Part shown: positions 34,063 to 41,340 of the stretch, in pieces
Numbering within the stretch: position 1 is the stretch's first letter
Layout of the letters: each line of letters opens with the position of its first letter
NCBI RefSeq assembly: GCF_030733545.1
Contig: NZ_JASHIU010000010.1
Span: 62,001-126,000 of the forward strand
Direction: 5' to 3'
Length of the DNA stretch: 64,000 bases
Source of the DNA: Oceanicaulis sp. MMSF_3324
Lineage (GTDB): Bacteria; Pseudomonadota; Alphaproteobacteria; Caulobacterales; Maricaulaceae
Made by a program: the position numbers and the translations under genes
The notes under the pieces: generated by a model
Databases searched by the model: none
Told to the model about the DNA's origin: nothing
What the model saw: the letters and a program-made list of their open reading frames with translations, nothing else

Positions 34063-35058
34063 GTGGCGAAGCGACGCGCAGCAGTAATTGGAGCCGGTCT
34101 GGCCGGCGCCGCGACAGCCCGCGCTCTGGCCGCACGCGGCGTGGATACGGTTCTCTTCGACAAGGGACGAGGCTTGGGCGGGCGCATGTCCACGCGCCGC
34201 GCCGAAACACCGCTTGGCCCTGTTCGTTTTGATCACGGCGCCCAGTTCATCACCGCCAAGGGCGAGAGCTTTTCCACCCTTCTGCAAGAGGCGCAGACCG
34301 CCGGGGCCGCCGATCTGTGGACCGGGCGCACCGTCTCGATCGACCGGGGCGGCAATGCCGAAGCCCTGCGCGACAAGACCCGTTGGGTCGGCACGCCGGG
34401 CATGAGCGCCATCGTCAAGCATGCGCTGGACGGGTTTGAGGTTCACACCAGCGCTCGCGCCCGTCATGTCAGTGGCGAACCGGGCGCATGGACCCTGCAT
34501 TTCGAGGATGGCCAGTCCGACGGCCCATTCGACCGGCTGGCCCTGACCTTGCCGCCTGAGCAATTGATCGAGTTTCTCGCACGCAGTGATGGCGACTTTT
34601 CAGACCTGATCGCAGAGGCGCTGGAGGCCCGACTCTCGCCCTGCTGGGCGGTGATGACCGTCCCGCCCCATCCGGTTGATCTGGGGTTTGACGGCGCCAA
34701 ATTGCTGGGCGGGTCGGTGCGCTGGATGGCCCGGATGAACTCGCGTCCCGGCCAGGACGGACCGGATGCCTGGGTGCTTCATGCGTCGCCCGATTGGTCC
34801 GAAGCCTTTCTCGAAAGCGACCCGGAGACCGTCACACGCGCGCTGACCGAAGAGGTCTTCATTCGCTTTGGCCTGCCCATGCCCGAATGGAGCCAGGCGC
34901 ATCGTTGGCGCTATGCCCTGGTGACCGACGCGCCGGGCATGCCATACCGGCTGGACCCGTCGGGCACGCTGGGATGCGCCGGCGACTGGCGGCTTGGCCC
35001 CCGCGCCGAACTGGCCTGGGATTCCGGCGATGCGCTGGGCGATGCGCTCGCGGACTGA
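34063..35058 (+). CDS. Renalase-like FAD-dependent oxidoreductase
   Basis: 331 residues from GTG 34063, with GGGGA seven bases upstream. The N-terminal dinucleotide fold RRAAVIGAGLAGAATARALAARGVDTVLFDKGRGLGGRMSTRR, then FDHGAQF, and the C-terminal CAGDWRLGPRAELAWDSG FAD-binding stretch match the bacterial renalase-like/amine-oxidase-related family. Bacterial relatives re-oxidise aberrant dihydro-NAD(P) isomers; that activity is inferred. It is divergent from the DCC/DUF2256 pair and is followed by a MATE transporter 43 bases downstream. Confidence 0.85.
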   Translation: MAKRRAAVIGAGLAGAATARALAARGVDTVLFDKGRGLGGRMSTRRAETPLGPVRFDHGAQFITAKGESFSTLLQEAQTAGAADLWTGRTVSIDRGGNAEALRDKTRWVGTPGMSAIVKHALDGFEVHTSARARHVSGEPGAWTLHFEDGQSDGPFDRLALTLPPEQLIEFLARSDGDFSDLIAEALEARLSPCWAVMTVPPHPVDLGFDGAKLLGGSVRWMARMNSRPGQDGPDAWVLHASPDWSEAFLESDPETVTRALTEEVFIRFGLPMPEWSQAHRWRYALVTDAPGMPYRLDPSGTLGCAGDWRLGPRAELAWDSGDALGDALAD

Positions 35059-35101
35059 TTTCAAACTCGCCAGCCAGAGCGCTTGAGGCTATCCAGCCCC
35101 G

Positions 35102-36415
35102 ATGACCGCCCTCTCCCTGACCCGCAAGCAGGTCTTCCTGCGCGCTTTGCCCATTATGGGCGCGAACATCGCGTCACCGCTGGTGGGGCTGGTGGATCTC
35201 GCCGTGATTGGTCGAACGGCGGAAACCAACTCCATCGCCGCTGTCGCACTGGGGGGTCTGGTCTTCAACGTCTTTTTCTGGTCCGTGGCCTTTCTGCGCA
35301 TGGGGGCCACCGCCCTGACCGCCCAGGCGGACGGGCGCAGCGATGAAGGCGAGGTCCGCGCCGTGCTCTGGCGCGCCGGCGCCGTGGGCGCGACGATCGG
35401 CCTGGCGCTATTGGTACTGCAAACGCCCCTGAAAGCCGCGGTGTTCGCCCTCTTCGACAGCCCGGCCGATGTGGAGATGCTAGGCCGCGATTACGTCAAT
35501 GCGCGGCTCTGGGGCGCGCCGGCGGCGTTCACCGGTTTCGCCATCTATGGCTGGCTGATCGGGTTGGGGCTGACCGGGCGCGCGCTGATCCTGCAAAGCG
35601 TGCTGAATGTGCTCAATGCGGGCCTGTCCGTGCTGTTCGTGCTGGGTTTCGACATGGGCGTTGAAGGCGTGGGCGCCGCCAGCGCCGTGGCGCAATGGCT
35701 GCACCTTCTGGCGGCGGGCGTCATCATCGCCCTGATCCTGAAGCGTCGCGGAACCGCCCGGCAAAGCGCCTTCTGGGACCGCGAGGCGATCCGCCGATTG
35801 TTTTCGGTCAATCGCGACATCTTCCTGCGCACCCTGGCGCTGCTGGCGGGCTTCACTTGGTTCAACATCGCCAGCCTGCGCGAGGGCGCCGATGTGCTCG
35901 CGGGCAACGCCATTCTGATGCAGTACATCTCGATCTGCGCCTTCTTCCTGGACGCGTTCGCCCACGTCACCGAAGCCGAGACCGGACGGGCGGCGGGCGC
36001 AAAGAACTGGTCGCGGCTGATGCGCGCTTTCCGTCTGACCAGCGAGCTGGCGCTGGTGTTCTCGCTGATCCTCAGCCTGGGCTTTCTGATGCTGGGCGAT
36101 GTGTTCATCACCATGATGACCACGGATGAGGCGACCCGCGCCTCGGCGCGCACCTTTCTGATCTGGTGCGCCCTGGTGCCGCTTCTGGGCATGCCGAGCT
36201 GGCAGCTCGACGGGCTGATGATCGGCGCCACCCAGGGCCCGCTCATGCGCAATGCCATGATCGCATCGCTCGTGATCTATCTGGCCTTGGACGCCGTTAT
36301 GCGCCCACTCTGGGGCGCCCACGGGCTGTGGTTCGCCTTCTTGCTCTATTATCTGGTGCGTGCAGGCACGCTGATGGTCGGCTGGTCCGGGCTGAAGCGC
36401 AGCTTCACCGCCTAG
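35102..36415 (+). CDS. dinF: MATE family efflux transporter (DinF-like)
   Basis: 437 residues with 12 hydrophobic segments in two halves. The first half opens with LRALPIMGANIASPLVGLVDLAVIGRTA, the usual MATE start. The second half contains RDIFLRTLALLAGFTWFNIASLREG and LDAFAHVTEAETGRAAGAKNW, typical of the DinF branch. It exports cationic drugs or metabolites by Na+ or H+ antiport; substrate is unknown. Its TAG stop overlaps the pyrD stop by four bases (CTAG). Confidence 0.88.
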   Translation: MTALSLTRKQVFLRALPIMGANIASPLVGLVDLAVIGRTAETNSIAAVALGGLVFNVFFWSVAFLRMGATALTAQADGRSDEGEVRAVLWRAGAVGATIGLALLVLQTPLKAAVFALFDSPADVEMLGRDYVNARLWGAPAAFTGFAIYGWLIGLGLTGRALILQSVLNVLNAGLSVLFVLGFDMGVEGVGAASAVAQWLHLLAAGVIIALILKRRGTARQSAFWDREAIRRLFSVNRDIFLRTLALLAGFTWFNIASLREGADVLAGNAILMQYISICAFFLDAFAHVTEAETGRAAGAKNWSRLMRAFRLTSELALVFSLILSLGFLMLGDVFITMMTTDEATRASARTFLIWCALVPLLGMPSWQLDGLMIGATQGPLMRNAMIASLVIYLALDAVMRPLWGAHGLWFAFLLYYLVRAGTLMVGWSGLKRSFTA

Positions 36416-37455
36416 ACGTCAACGCCGACCGCATCAGACAGGCGTTCAAACCCGTCCGCTTTCAGACGCTCCGCCAGTCCATCGCGGATTTTGAGCGCCA
36501 GGCCGGGGCCCTGATACACGAGCGCGGTATAGAGCTGGATCGCATCAGCGCCGGCGCGGATCTTGGCATAGGCCGCATCCGGACCGTCCACCCCGCCCAC
36601 GCCGATTATCGGCAGATCCGGCCCCGTCAGGCGACGGAACTGGCGCAGAATCTCGGTAGAGCGCGTCTTGAGCGGCAGACCGGACAGTCCGCCCGCTTCG
36701 TCCTTGTGACGACTCTGCAGGCTCTCGGGGCGCGCCAGGGTGGTGTTGGATACGATCAGCCCGGACAGGGCATGGGTCTCGACCGCTTTGACGATCGCCT
36801 CGATATCCGCCGTCTCCAGATCGGGCGCGACCTTGAGAAAGACCGGTTCAGCCCAGCGCGCATCGTTGACCTTCTTGAGAAGCTCATCGAGCGCATCCCC
36901 GCTTTGAAGCGTGCGCAAGCCGGGCGTGTTGGGCGAAGAGATGTTGACCGTGAAGAAATCCGCCAGCCCGGACAGCGCCTTGAGCAGGATGGCGTAGTCA
37001 TTGGCCCGGTCCTCGGAATCCTTGTTGGCGCCCAGATTGACGCCCACAGGGCCTTCCGCTTTCGACGGATTGTCCTGGCGCGCTTCAAGTCGCGCCTTCA
37101 CCGCATCCAGACCCTCATTGTTAAAGCCCATGCGGTTGATGACCGCCTTGTCCTGGCGCAGGCGGAACAGGCGCGGTTGCGGATTGCCCGCCTGGGGGAG
37201 CGGCGTCACCGCGCCCACTTCCACAAAGCCGAAACCGGCGTTCAGAAGCGCATCCGGCGCTTCGGCGTTCTTGTCGAACCCGGCGGCGAGCCCGACCGGG
37301 TGCGCCAGTTCAAGACCGGCCAGGGCCGTTTTCAGAACCGGGTCGGCTGGCGTGTTCGCTCTGGGGCCGAACCCTGACTTCAGCCCCATCAAGGCTGTGC
37401 GATGCGCGGTTTCCGCCGGCAAGAGGGTCAGCATTTTGGCGAGGGCGTCGCTCAT
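36412..37455 (-). CDS. pyrD: Quinone-dependent dihydroorotate dehydrogenase (class 2)
   Basis: 347 residues. The amphipathic N-terminal helix (MSDALAKMLTLLPAETAHRTALMGLKSGFG) is the membrane and quinone-binding segment that marks class 2. The FMN barrel contains GLAAGFDKNAEAPDALLNAGFGFVEVGAVTPLPQ, NRMGFNNEG, the active-site loop NISSPNTPGLRTLQ (catalytic Ser) and C-terminal IIGVGGVDG. It oxidises dihydroorotate to orotate in pyrimidine synthesis, passing electrons to ubiquinone. The start overlaps the DUF952 stop by ATGA, so the two genes form an operon. Confidence 0.95.
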   Translation of the reverse strand: MSDALAKMLTLLPAETAHRTALMGLKSGFGPRANTPADPVLKTALAGLELAHPVGLAAGFDKNAEAPDALLNAGFGFVEVGAVTPLPQAGNPQPRLFRLRQDKAVINRMGFNNEGLDAVKARLEARQDNPSKAEGPVGVNLGANKDSEDRANDYAILLKALSGLADFFTVNISSPNTPGLRTLQSGDALDELLKKVNDARWAEPVFLKVAPDLETADIEAIVKAVETHALSGLIVSNTTLARPESLQSRHKDEAGGLSGLPLKTRSTEILRQFRRLTGPDLPIIGVGGVDGPDAAYAKIRAGADAIQLYTALVYQGPGLALKIRDGLAERLKADGFERLSDAVGVDV

Positions 37456-37802
37456 AGGCTCAACTCCGGCGGCAGGCGCCAGGCGCCCTCATCATCACGT
37501 TTGATCAGATGCACGCCGGTCACCGCGTCAAAGGGCAAGGGCCCGTAAATATGCGGGAAGAGCGCGCCGCCCCGGGACTTTTCCCATTTCAGGGTGTCGC
37601 CCAGAGCGCTTACATCGATCTCGGCCACGGCCACACGGTCCACCGCGGCGTAGTGCAGCTCCAGCGTATCGGCGAGCTGGTCCAGCGATGAGGCGTGGAT
37701 GAAGCCGTCCGCCTTGTCATGGGCTTCGCCTTCATAGGCGCCTGACAGCGACGCGGCCGCGAGCGCGGCGGGATCGGCAATGCGATAGATAAGCTCGGTC
37801 AT
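37452..37802 (-). CDS. DUF952 family protein
   Basis: 116 residues from ATG 37802; a longer frame upstream would run through the shared regulatory region and is rejected. Conserved features are KADGFIHASSLDQL, the central hydrophobic DRVAVAEIDVSALGDTLKWE and LFPHIYGPL, as in DUF952 proteins, a small alpha/beta family with glutathione-related or mono-ADP-ribosyl-like fold suggestions but no settled role. It is translationally coupled to pyrD and divergent from the S24 repressor gene. Confidence 0.88.
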   Translation of the reverse strand: MTELIYRIADPAALAAASLSGAYEGEAHDKADGFIHASSLDQLADTLELHYAAVDRVAVAEIDVSALGDTLKWEKSRGGALFPHIYGPLPFDAVTGVHLIKRDDEGAWRLPPELSL

Positions 37803-37892
37803 GACCAAGGCCGATACGACGCCGGACGGCACGGTGCAAGCGTCCCGGCCCGCCAGACGGCTTTGCACGGCGCCTTTCCATTCCAAAAGGAT

Positions 37893-37917
37893 TTTTTTCC
37901 TGCTATAGGAGTAAAAA
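37893..37917. promoter_or_regulatory. Operator-like inverted repeat between DUF952-pyrD and the S24 repressor
   Basis: TTTTTTCCT at 37893-37901 and AGGAGTAAAAA at 37907-37917 form partly complementary arms with core TCCT-N5-AGGA. It is an AT-rich island in GC-rich surroundings, midway between the divergent starts at 37802 and 37941. It is a likely binding site for the adjacent repressor; not proven. Confidence 0.45.
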
Positions 37918-37940
37918 GAGTCGCGTTAGACGGGATGCCG

Positions 37941-38567
37941 ATGCTGACCCACGCCCAGATCTGGACCGGAATTGACCGCCTGGCGCATCGCGCCGGGCTA
38001 ACCCCGTCGGGCCTGGCGCGCCGGGCCGGGCTGGACCCCACCACATTCAATCCTTCCAAACGCACCAGCGCAGACGGCGTCAAACCTCGCTGGCCGTCCA
38101 CGGAAAGCCTCGCGAAAGCACTCGAGGCCACGCGTGTGAGCTTTGATGACTTCGCCGCGCTCGCCCTGGGCCGCAACCAGGGCCGCTCCGTACCGCTTTT
38201 GGGGTTCGCGCAGGCGGGCGATCATGGCTATTTCGATGATGCCGGCTTTCCCATCGGGTCGGGCTGGGAAGACATCCGCTTCCCCGGCGATGAAGGCGAT
38301 GGCGCCTATGCGCTCGAAATCTCCGGGGACTCCATGGCGCCGGTCTATCGCCATGGCGACCGCATTGTCATCAGCCCCGATGCCTCGCCCCGGCGCGGCG
38401 ACCGGGTCGTCGCCAAGACCCGCGCGGGTGAGGTGATGGCCAAGGAGCTGGGTCGGGTCACCGCCGAGAACGTTGAACTGATCTCGCTCAACCCCGCCTA
38501 TGACAATCGCACCATCGCGACCCGGGACCTGGTCTGGATGGCGCGCATCGTCTGGGCCAGCCAGTAA
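37941..38567 (+). CDS. LexA-like S24-family repressor
   Basis: 208 residues. ATG 37941 has GGG six bases ahead and gives the family start MLTHAQIW; ATG 37935 is the alternative. The N-terminal helix-turn-helix domain (about 5-75, LTPSGLARRAGLDPTTFNPSKR) is followed by an S24 domain. The cleavage site Ala92-Gly93 (FAQAGD) and catalytic dyad Ser131 (SGDSMAP) and Lys168 (GEVMAKEL), 37 residues apart as in LexA, are intact. It may therefore undergo RecA-stimulated self-cleavage. It is chromosomal rather than phage-linked here. Targets are unknown. Confidence 0.85.
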   Translation: MLTHAQIWTGIDRLAHRAGLTPSGLARRAGLDPTTFNPSKRTSADGVKPRWPSTESLAKALEATRVSFDDFAALALGRNQGRSVPLLGFAQAGDHGYFDDAGFPIGSGWEDIRFPGDEGDGAYALEISGDSMAPVYRHGDRIVISPDASPRRGDRVVAKTRAGEVMAKELGRVTAENVELISLNPAYDNRTIATRDLVWMARIVWASQ

Positions 38568-38570
38568 ACA

Positions 38571-38636
38571 GTCGCCCCCGCACGCCGGGCATGCAGGGGC
38601 GACAAACGCCTGAGGCTCAGGGGGCGCCCTCAGGCG
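38571..38636. terminator. Two adjacent hairpins between convergent genes
   Basis: GTCGCCCC (38571-38578) pairs with GGGGCGAC (38596-38603). CGCCTGAGG (38607-38615) pairs with CCTCAGGCG (38628-38636), the latter reaching into the end of the XRE gene. They lie between the S24 gene stop and the XRE gene stop. Confidence 0.6.
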
Positions 38637-38844
38637 CATATTCAAAGACATCGGTGAGCGGCGCGCCGAACACCTCGGCGATCTGGAACGCCACTTCCAG
38701 GGAAGGCGAGTATTTGCCTTGCTCAATCGCTAGGACGGTCTGGCGGGTGACGCCGATCCGCCGGGCCAGCTCGGCCTGGGTCATCTCATCAGCGTGAAAT
38801 CGCAATTCGCGGATCCGATTTTTGATGCGGGTCGCTTTCGCCAT
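38617..38844 (-). CDS. XRE-family helix-turn-helix regulator
   Basis: 75 residues, essentially only a Cro/CI-type DNA-binding domain: [52 protein letters not shown], then a short acidic tail. ATG 38844 follows the TAG of the preceding membrane gene with no gap, so it is translated from the same message as the two membrane paralogues. A free-standing domain of this kind usually represses its own operon; the inverted repeats before 39709 are the likely target. Confidence 0.9.
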   Translation of the reverse strand: MAKATRIKNRIRELRFHADEMTQAELARRIGVTRQTVLAIEQGKYSPSLEVAFQIAEVFGAPLTDVFEYAPEGAP

Positions 38845-39279
38845 CTAGACCCCCAGCCGGTAGAGGATGGCTCGGCGCACCCCCTTGTAGACTTCGGACG
38901 CCACCAATGCGGCCAGCAAGGCGTGGGCGATCCAGTACCCCGAGACATTGAAGACCAGCATGAACAAGGCGGCGAACACGCCCGCGCCCAGCACATAGCC
39001 CGCCCCGGCATCGGCCCGGGTTTCGATCTGGCGGTCGCGCTCGTCCGCTCCCGCTTCAGCCTCCTTGGAAAACAGCACGCCCAGAATGATGTGAACCAGC
39101 GTCATCCAGATCGCCAGGCCGATGGACAGGCCGATGAAGACCGGCCCGAACGCCGCGCCGGGCACGTCGGCGGGCAAGCCGCCTGAAACCGCCTGGCTGG
39201 CGAGGCTGATGAAATACCCGCCAAAGATCACGCTGACGATCACGAGCGTGGCGAGATTGGATTTCTCTTCAAACGACAT
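38845..39279 (-). CDS. Four-helix membrane protein, paralogue B
   Basis: 144 residues from ATG 39279, with GAGGAGG five bases ahead. Four predicted helices occur at about 9-30, 47-72, 96-115 and 117-135. Between helices 2 and 3 lies a charged loop with ADERDRQIETRADAGAGYVLGA. The start MSFEEKSNL, this loop and the C-terminal tail with Y-LGV are shared with the next gene upstream, so the two arose by tandem duplication. Function is unknown; membrane pairs with a small XRE regulator are frequent in bacterial accessory loci. Confidence 0.8.
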   Translation of the reverse strand: MSFEEKSNLATLVIVSVIFGGYFISLASQAVSGGLPADVPGAAFGPVFIGLSIGLAIWMTLVHIILGVLFSKEAEAGADERDRQIETRADAGAGYVLGAGVFAALFMLVFNVSGYWIAHALLAALVASEVYKGVRRAILYRLGV

Positions 39280-39289
39280 GATCGCCTCC

Positions 39290-39709
39290 TCAAACACCCA
39301 TGCGGTAATCGATGGCGCGCAGCACGCCCTTCACAAGCTCGGACGCCACCAGACCGCCAAGGATCATGTGCACGACCCAGAACAGATGCTGCTCGGTCAG
39401 GCCAAGCCCCAGGGCGAGCAAAGCCGCCGCGCCCAGCACATAGCTGGAGCGGGCGTCCGCGCGCATCTCGATCAGCTTGTCTCGCTCATCGGCTTCGTCG
39501 GACTCCTTGGGGGCCGCCATGGCGACCAGGATGTGCGCGACCACCCCGCCAATGACGAGGAAGACGACCGCGCCGAACAGATAGGGCCCGACCTGTTCCA
39601 TGGATGGCCCTTCACTCAAGGCCGGCGGCATGACCGCCGCAAAATAGGCCCCGTAGACCAGGGCGATGATGACCGTCATGACCAGATTGCTTTTTTCTTG
39701 GAACGACAT
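39290..39709 (-). CDS. Four-helix membrane protein, paralogue A
   Basis: 139 residues from ATG 39709, with AGGAG six bases ahead; upstream in-frame ATGs at 39730 and 39748 fall within the operator region and are rejected. It has the same four-helix plan as its neighbour, with MSFQEKSNLV, the loop DEADERDKLIEMRADARSSYVLGA and the terminal RAIDYRMGV. It is the first gene of a three-gene operon ending in the XRE regulator. Function is unknown. Confidence 0.8.
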   Translation of the reverse strand: MSFQEKSNLVMTVIIALVYGAYFAAVMPPALSEGPSMEQVGPYLFGAVVFLVIGGVVAHILVAMAAPKESDEADERDKLIEMRADARSSYVLGAAALLALGLGLTEQHLFWVVHMILGGLVASELVKGVLRAIDYRMGV

Positions 39710-39723
39710 GTCAAACTCCTTTG

Positions 39724-39782
39724 ATCTCATGTCGAATTTTTTTGACATGATGAGATGTAAGAAATCACAGACTCGATGTCAA
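39724..39782 (-). promoter_or_regulatory. Promoter with nested inverted repeats for the XRE/membrane operon
   Basis: On the minus strand TTGACA (39782-39777) and TACATC (39759-39754) are 17 bases apart. Over and beyond the -10 are two nested inverted repeats: ATCTCAT (39724-39730)/ATGAGAT (39750-39756) and TCATGTC (39728-39734)/GACATGA (39744-39750). The word ATGTC/GACAT recurs at the -35. This is a typical repressor-controlled promoter. Confidence 0.65.
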
Positions 39783-39868
39783 ATATTTTAGTCATTATCT
39801 CCTGAGCATGCGGAATTGACCACTAACGCTTAGCGTGCAAGCCTCCCCAAAAAAGCCGGGGGTGCTAT

Positions 39869-40777
39869 ATGAAAAAGACAGCTCACTATCGCTACGCGGC
39901 GTGGTTCAATGAAGGTCATGCGCTTGAGCCAATTCTACGCGAGTGCCTTGAGGCCGTGGCGGATGAGATTGCGCCAGATTTTGATGTTTGGGGTGATCAG
40001 CGTTGCACGATAGCGCGGCGTCCGGCAGGCGACGGTGAGCTTTTTTTGCACATGGTTACTTATGAGCAGGGTGCCCCAGCTGCGGTGATTGAGGCCGCTT
40101 TAGCTGGGCGCGAGCGACAGACCGACACTGAGAGCCCACCTGACGGCAAAGAGTACATTCAGTCGCAGGTTTTCCTGCTTATCCGGGGCAACGACGTGGT
40201 GTGGACCACGCATAACAGCACCCTTCGTGAAGGACGAATAACCGCGCTGTTGCATCGGTTTATCGATAGTCACTCTGAAGATGAGGAGTATCGGCAATTC
40301 GCACTTCAGGCGCGCGTTGATCGCGAGGTTTTTCGGCGAGCGTTTGCTACCGGTATCGAAGAGATTGATCTGGATATAGGCGGCTTCCGTGAGACACTGG
40401 ACCACTTGGTGAGGAACGGCCAGATACCGGGAATGAACCCACTGATGGCATTGGTTGGCAGGCGCCTTACGCCTGAAGAAATTGAAGCTGCCGAGCATTT
40501 GATTGGCCGCTTGAGTCTTAAGCCTGGGCGTGACTGGAAAATGCCGCAGGTCAAGGCGCTTACGGCAGATATGGCTACGAGCCTATTGGACAGCGACGAG
40601 GACGGCCAGTTTGCAATTGTGCTGAAGAACGGATTCCGCCTTACTCGCGACAGGATGTCAGTAAAGCGCTCCTACAGCGCGGAAGGCAATAAGCACGTGC
40701 TCAGCCCAGTGGACGTTCAAGCCAAGCTAACGTCGGCGATGGATGAACTATTCGAGTCAGGGGTCTTGGAGGGCTAA
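39869..40777 (+). CDS. Unknown soluble protein of candidate two-gene defense-like cassette
   Basis: 302 residues from ATG 39869, with GGGGG six bases ahead. No signal peptide or membrane helix. The N-terminal half (about 1-135) looks alpha/beta, ending in KEYIQSQVFLLIRGNDVVWTTHNSTLREGRITALLHRFI. This is a strand-rich 'readable Asn then helix' pattern similar in style to several uncharacterised phage-defense DUFs (I compared by memory with DUF4747, DUF6731 and KwaB/DUF4868, without a convincing match). The C-terminal half (about 140-302) is mostly helical and charged. Codon use is AT-richer than the core genome. The stop is two bases from the membrane gene start. Function is unknown. Confidence 0.7.
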   Translation: MKKTAHYRYAAWFNEGHALEPILRECLEAVADEIAPDFDVWGDQRCTIARRPAGDGELFLHMVTYEQGAPAAVIEAALAGRERQTDTESPPDGKEYIQSQVFLLIRGNDVVWTTHNSTLREGRITALLHRFIDSHSEDEEYRQFALQARVDREVFRRAFATGIEEIDLDIGGFRETLDHLVRNGQIPGMNPLMALVGRRLTPEEIEAAEHLIGRLSLKPGRDWKMPQVKALTADMATSLLDSDEDGQFAIVLKNGFRLTRDRMSVKRSYSAEGNKHVLSPVDVQAKLTSAMDELFESGVLEG

Positions 40778-40779
40778 TC

Positions 40780-41265
40780 ATGCCAAAGCTAGCCTATGGC
40801 CGTTTAATCTTGCTCATTGCGGCCGTGGCTGTCGGGGTGGTTGTTGGCTATTTTTGGGGCGACGAGGTCCGTCTTTCAGAACGCCCATCGGAATACATTG
40901 GGCTTACATTCTCAATATTAGCTGCTTCCCTTTTTGCCGTGGTCTCGATACTGGGTGACCCAAGCATGGTTATGCCGGGGAGCTGGCGGGCAGCATGGCT
41001 TAACGCCAAAGAAATACAAGGCGACCTGCAGAGATTGAACTATTTGTTCGTGCTCTACATTGCTGTATTAGGCCTTCTCGTTGTCACAGAAGTTATTGAG
41101 CATGCGGAATGGAATAATTTCTATTTCATTCACAATATCTTCGCGGGCATTTCTGCTTTTGCATTCGTTTTTTCTCTTGCACTTCCGTTTGAGCTTGCTG
41201 CTATTCAGCGCGCGCGGCTTCAGTCAGAGATAAATCAGAGAAAATCCAAAGATGGTAACGCTTAG
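40780..41265 (+). CDS. Four-helix membrane protein of candidate two-gene cassette
   Basis: 161 residues starting two bases after the preceding stop, so translation is coupled. Four transmembrane helices are predicted at about 9-26, 40-59, 88-106 and 117-137, with an amphipathic charged C-terminal tail of about 20 residues (IQRARLQSEINQRKSK). Composition is AT-rich, as in its partner. The soluble-protein plus four-helix-membrane-protein plan recalls the KwaA/KwaB pair of Kiwa, but gene order is reversed and no sequence match is claimed. Function is unknown. Confidence 0.7.
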   Translation: MPKLAYGRLILLIAAVAVGVVVGYFWGDEVRLSERPSEYIGLTFSILAASLFAVVSILGDPSMVMPGSWRAAWLNAKEIQGDLQRLNYLFVLYIAVLGLLVVTEVIEHAEWNNFYFIHNIFAGISAFAFVFSLALPFELAAIQRARLQSEINQRKSKDGNA

Positions 41266-41340
41266 GGGCGCGCAAAAGAGGGGCGTATCGAAGAGTTTGA
41301 GGCGGAGCACAAAGACGATGCGCCCTCTAGAAGGCAACGT

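Noticed and set aside
39803-41110. TGAGCATGCGGAAT repeated at 39803-39816 and 41097-41110
   Set aside because: A 14-base exact match pair is expected several times by chance in 64 kb, and one copy lies inside the membrane protein gene; not taken as an attachment site.
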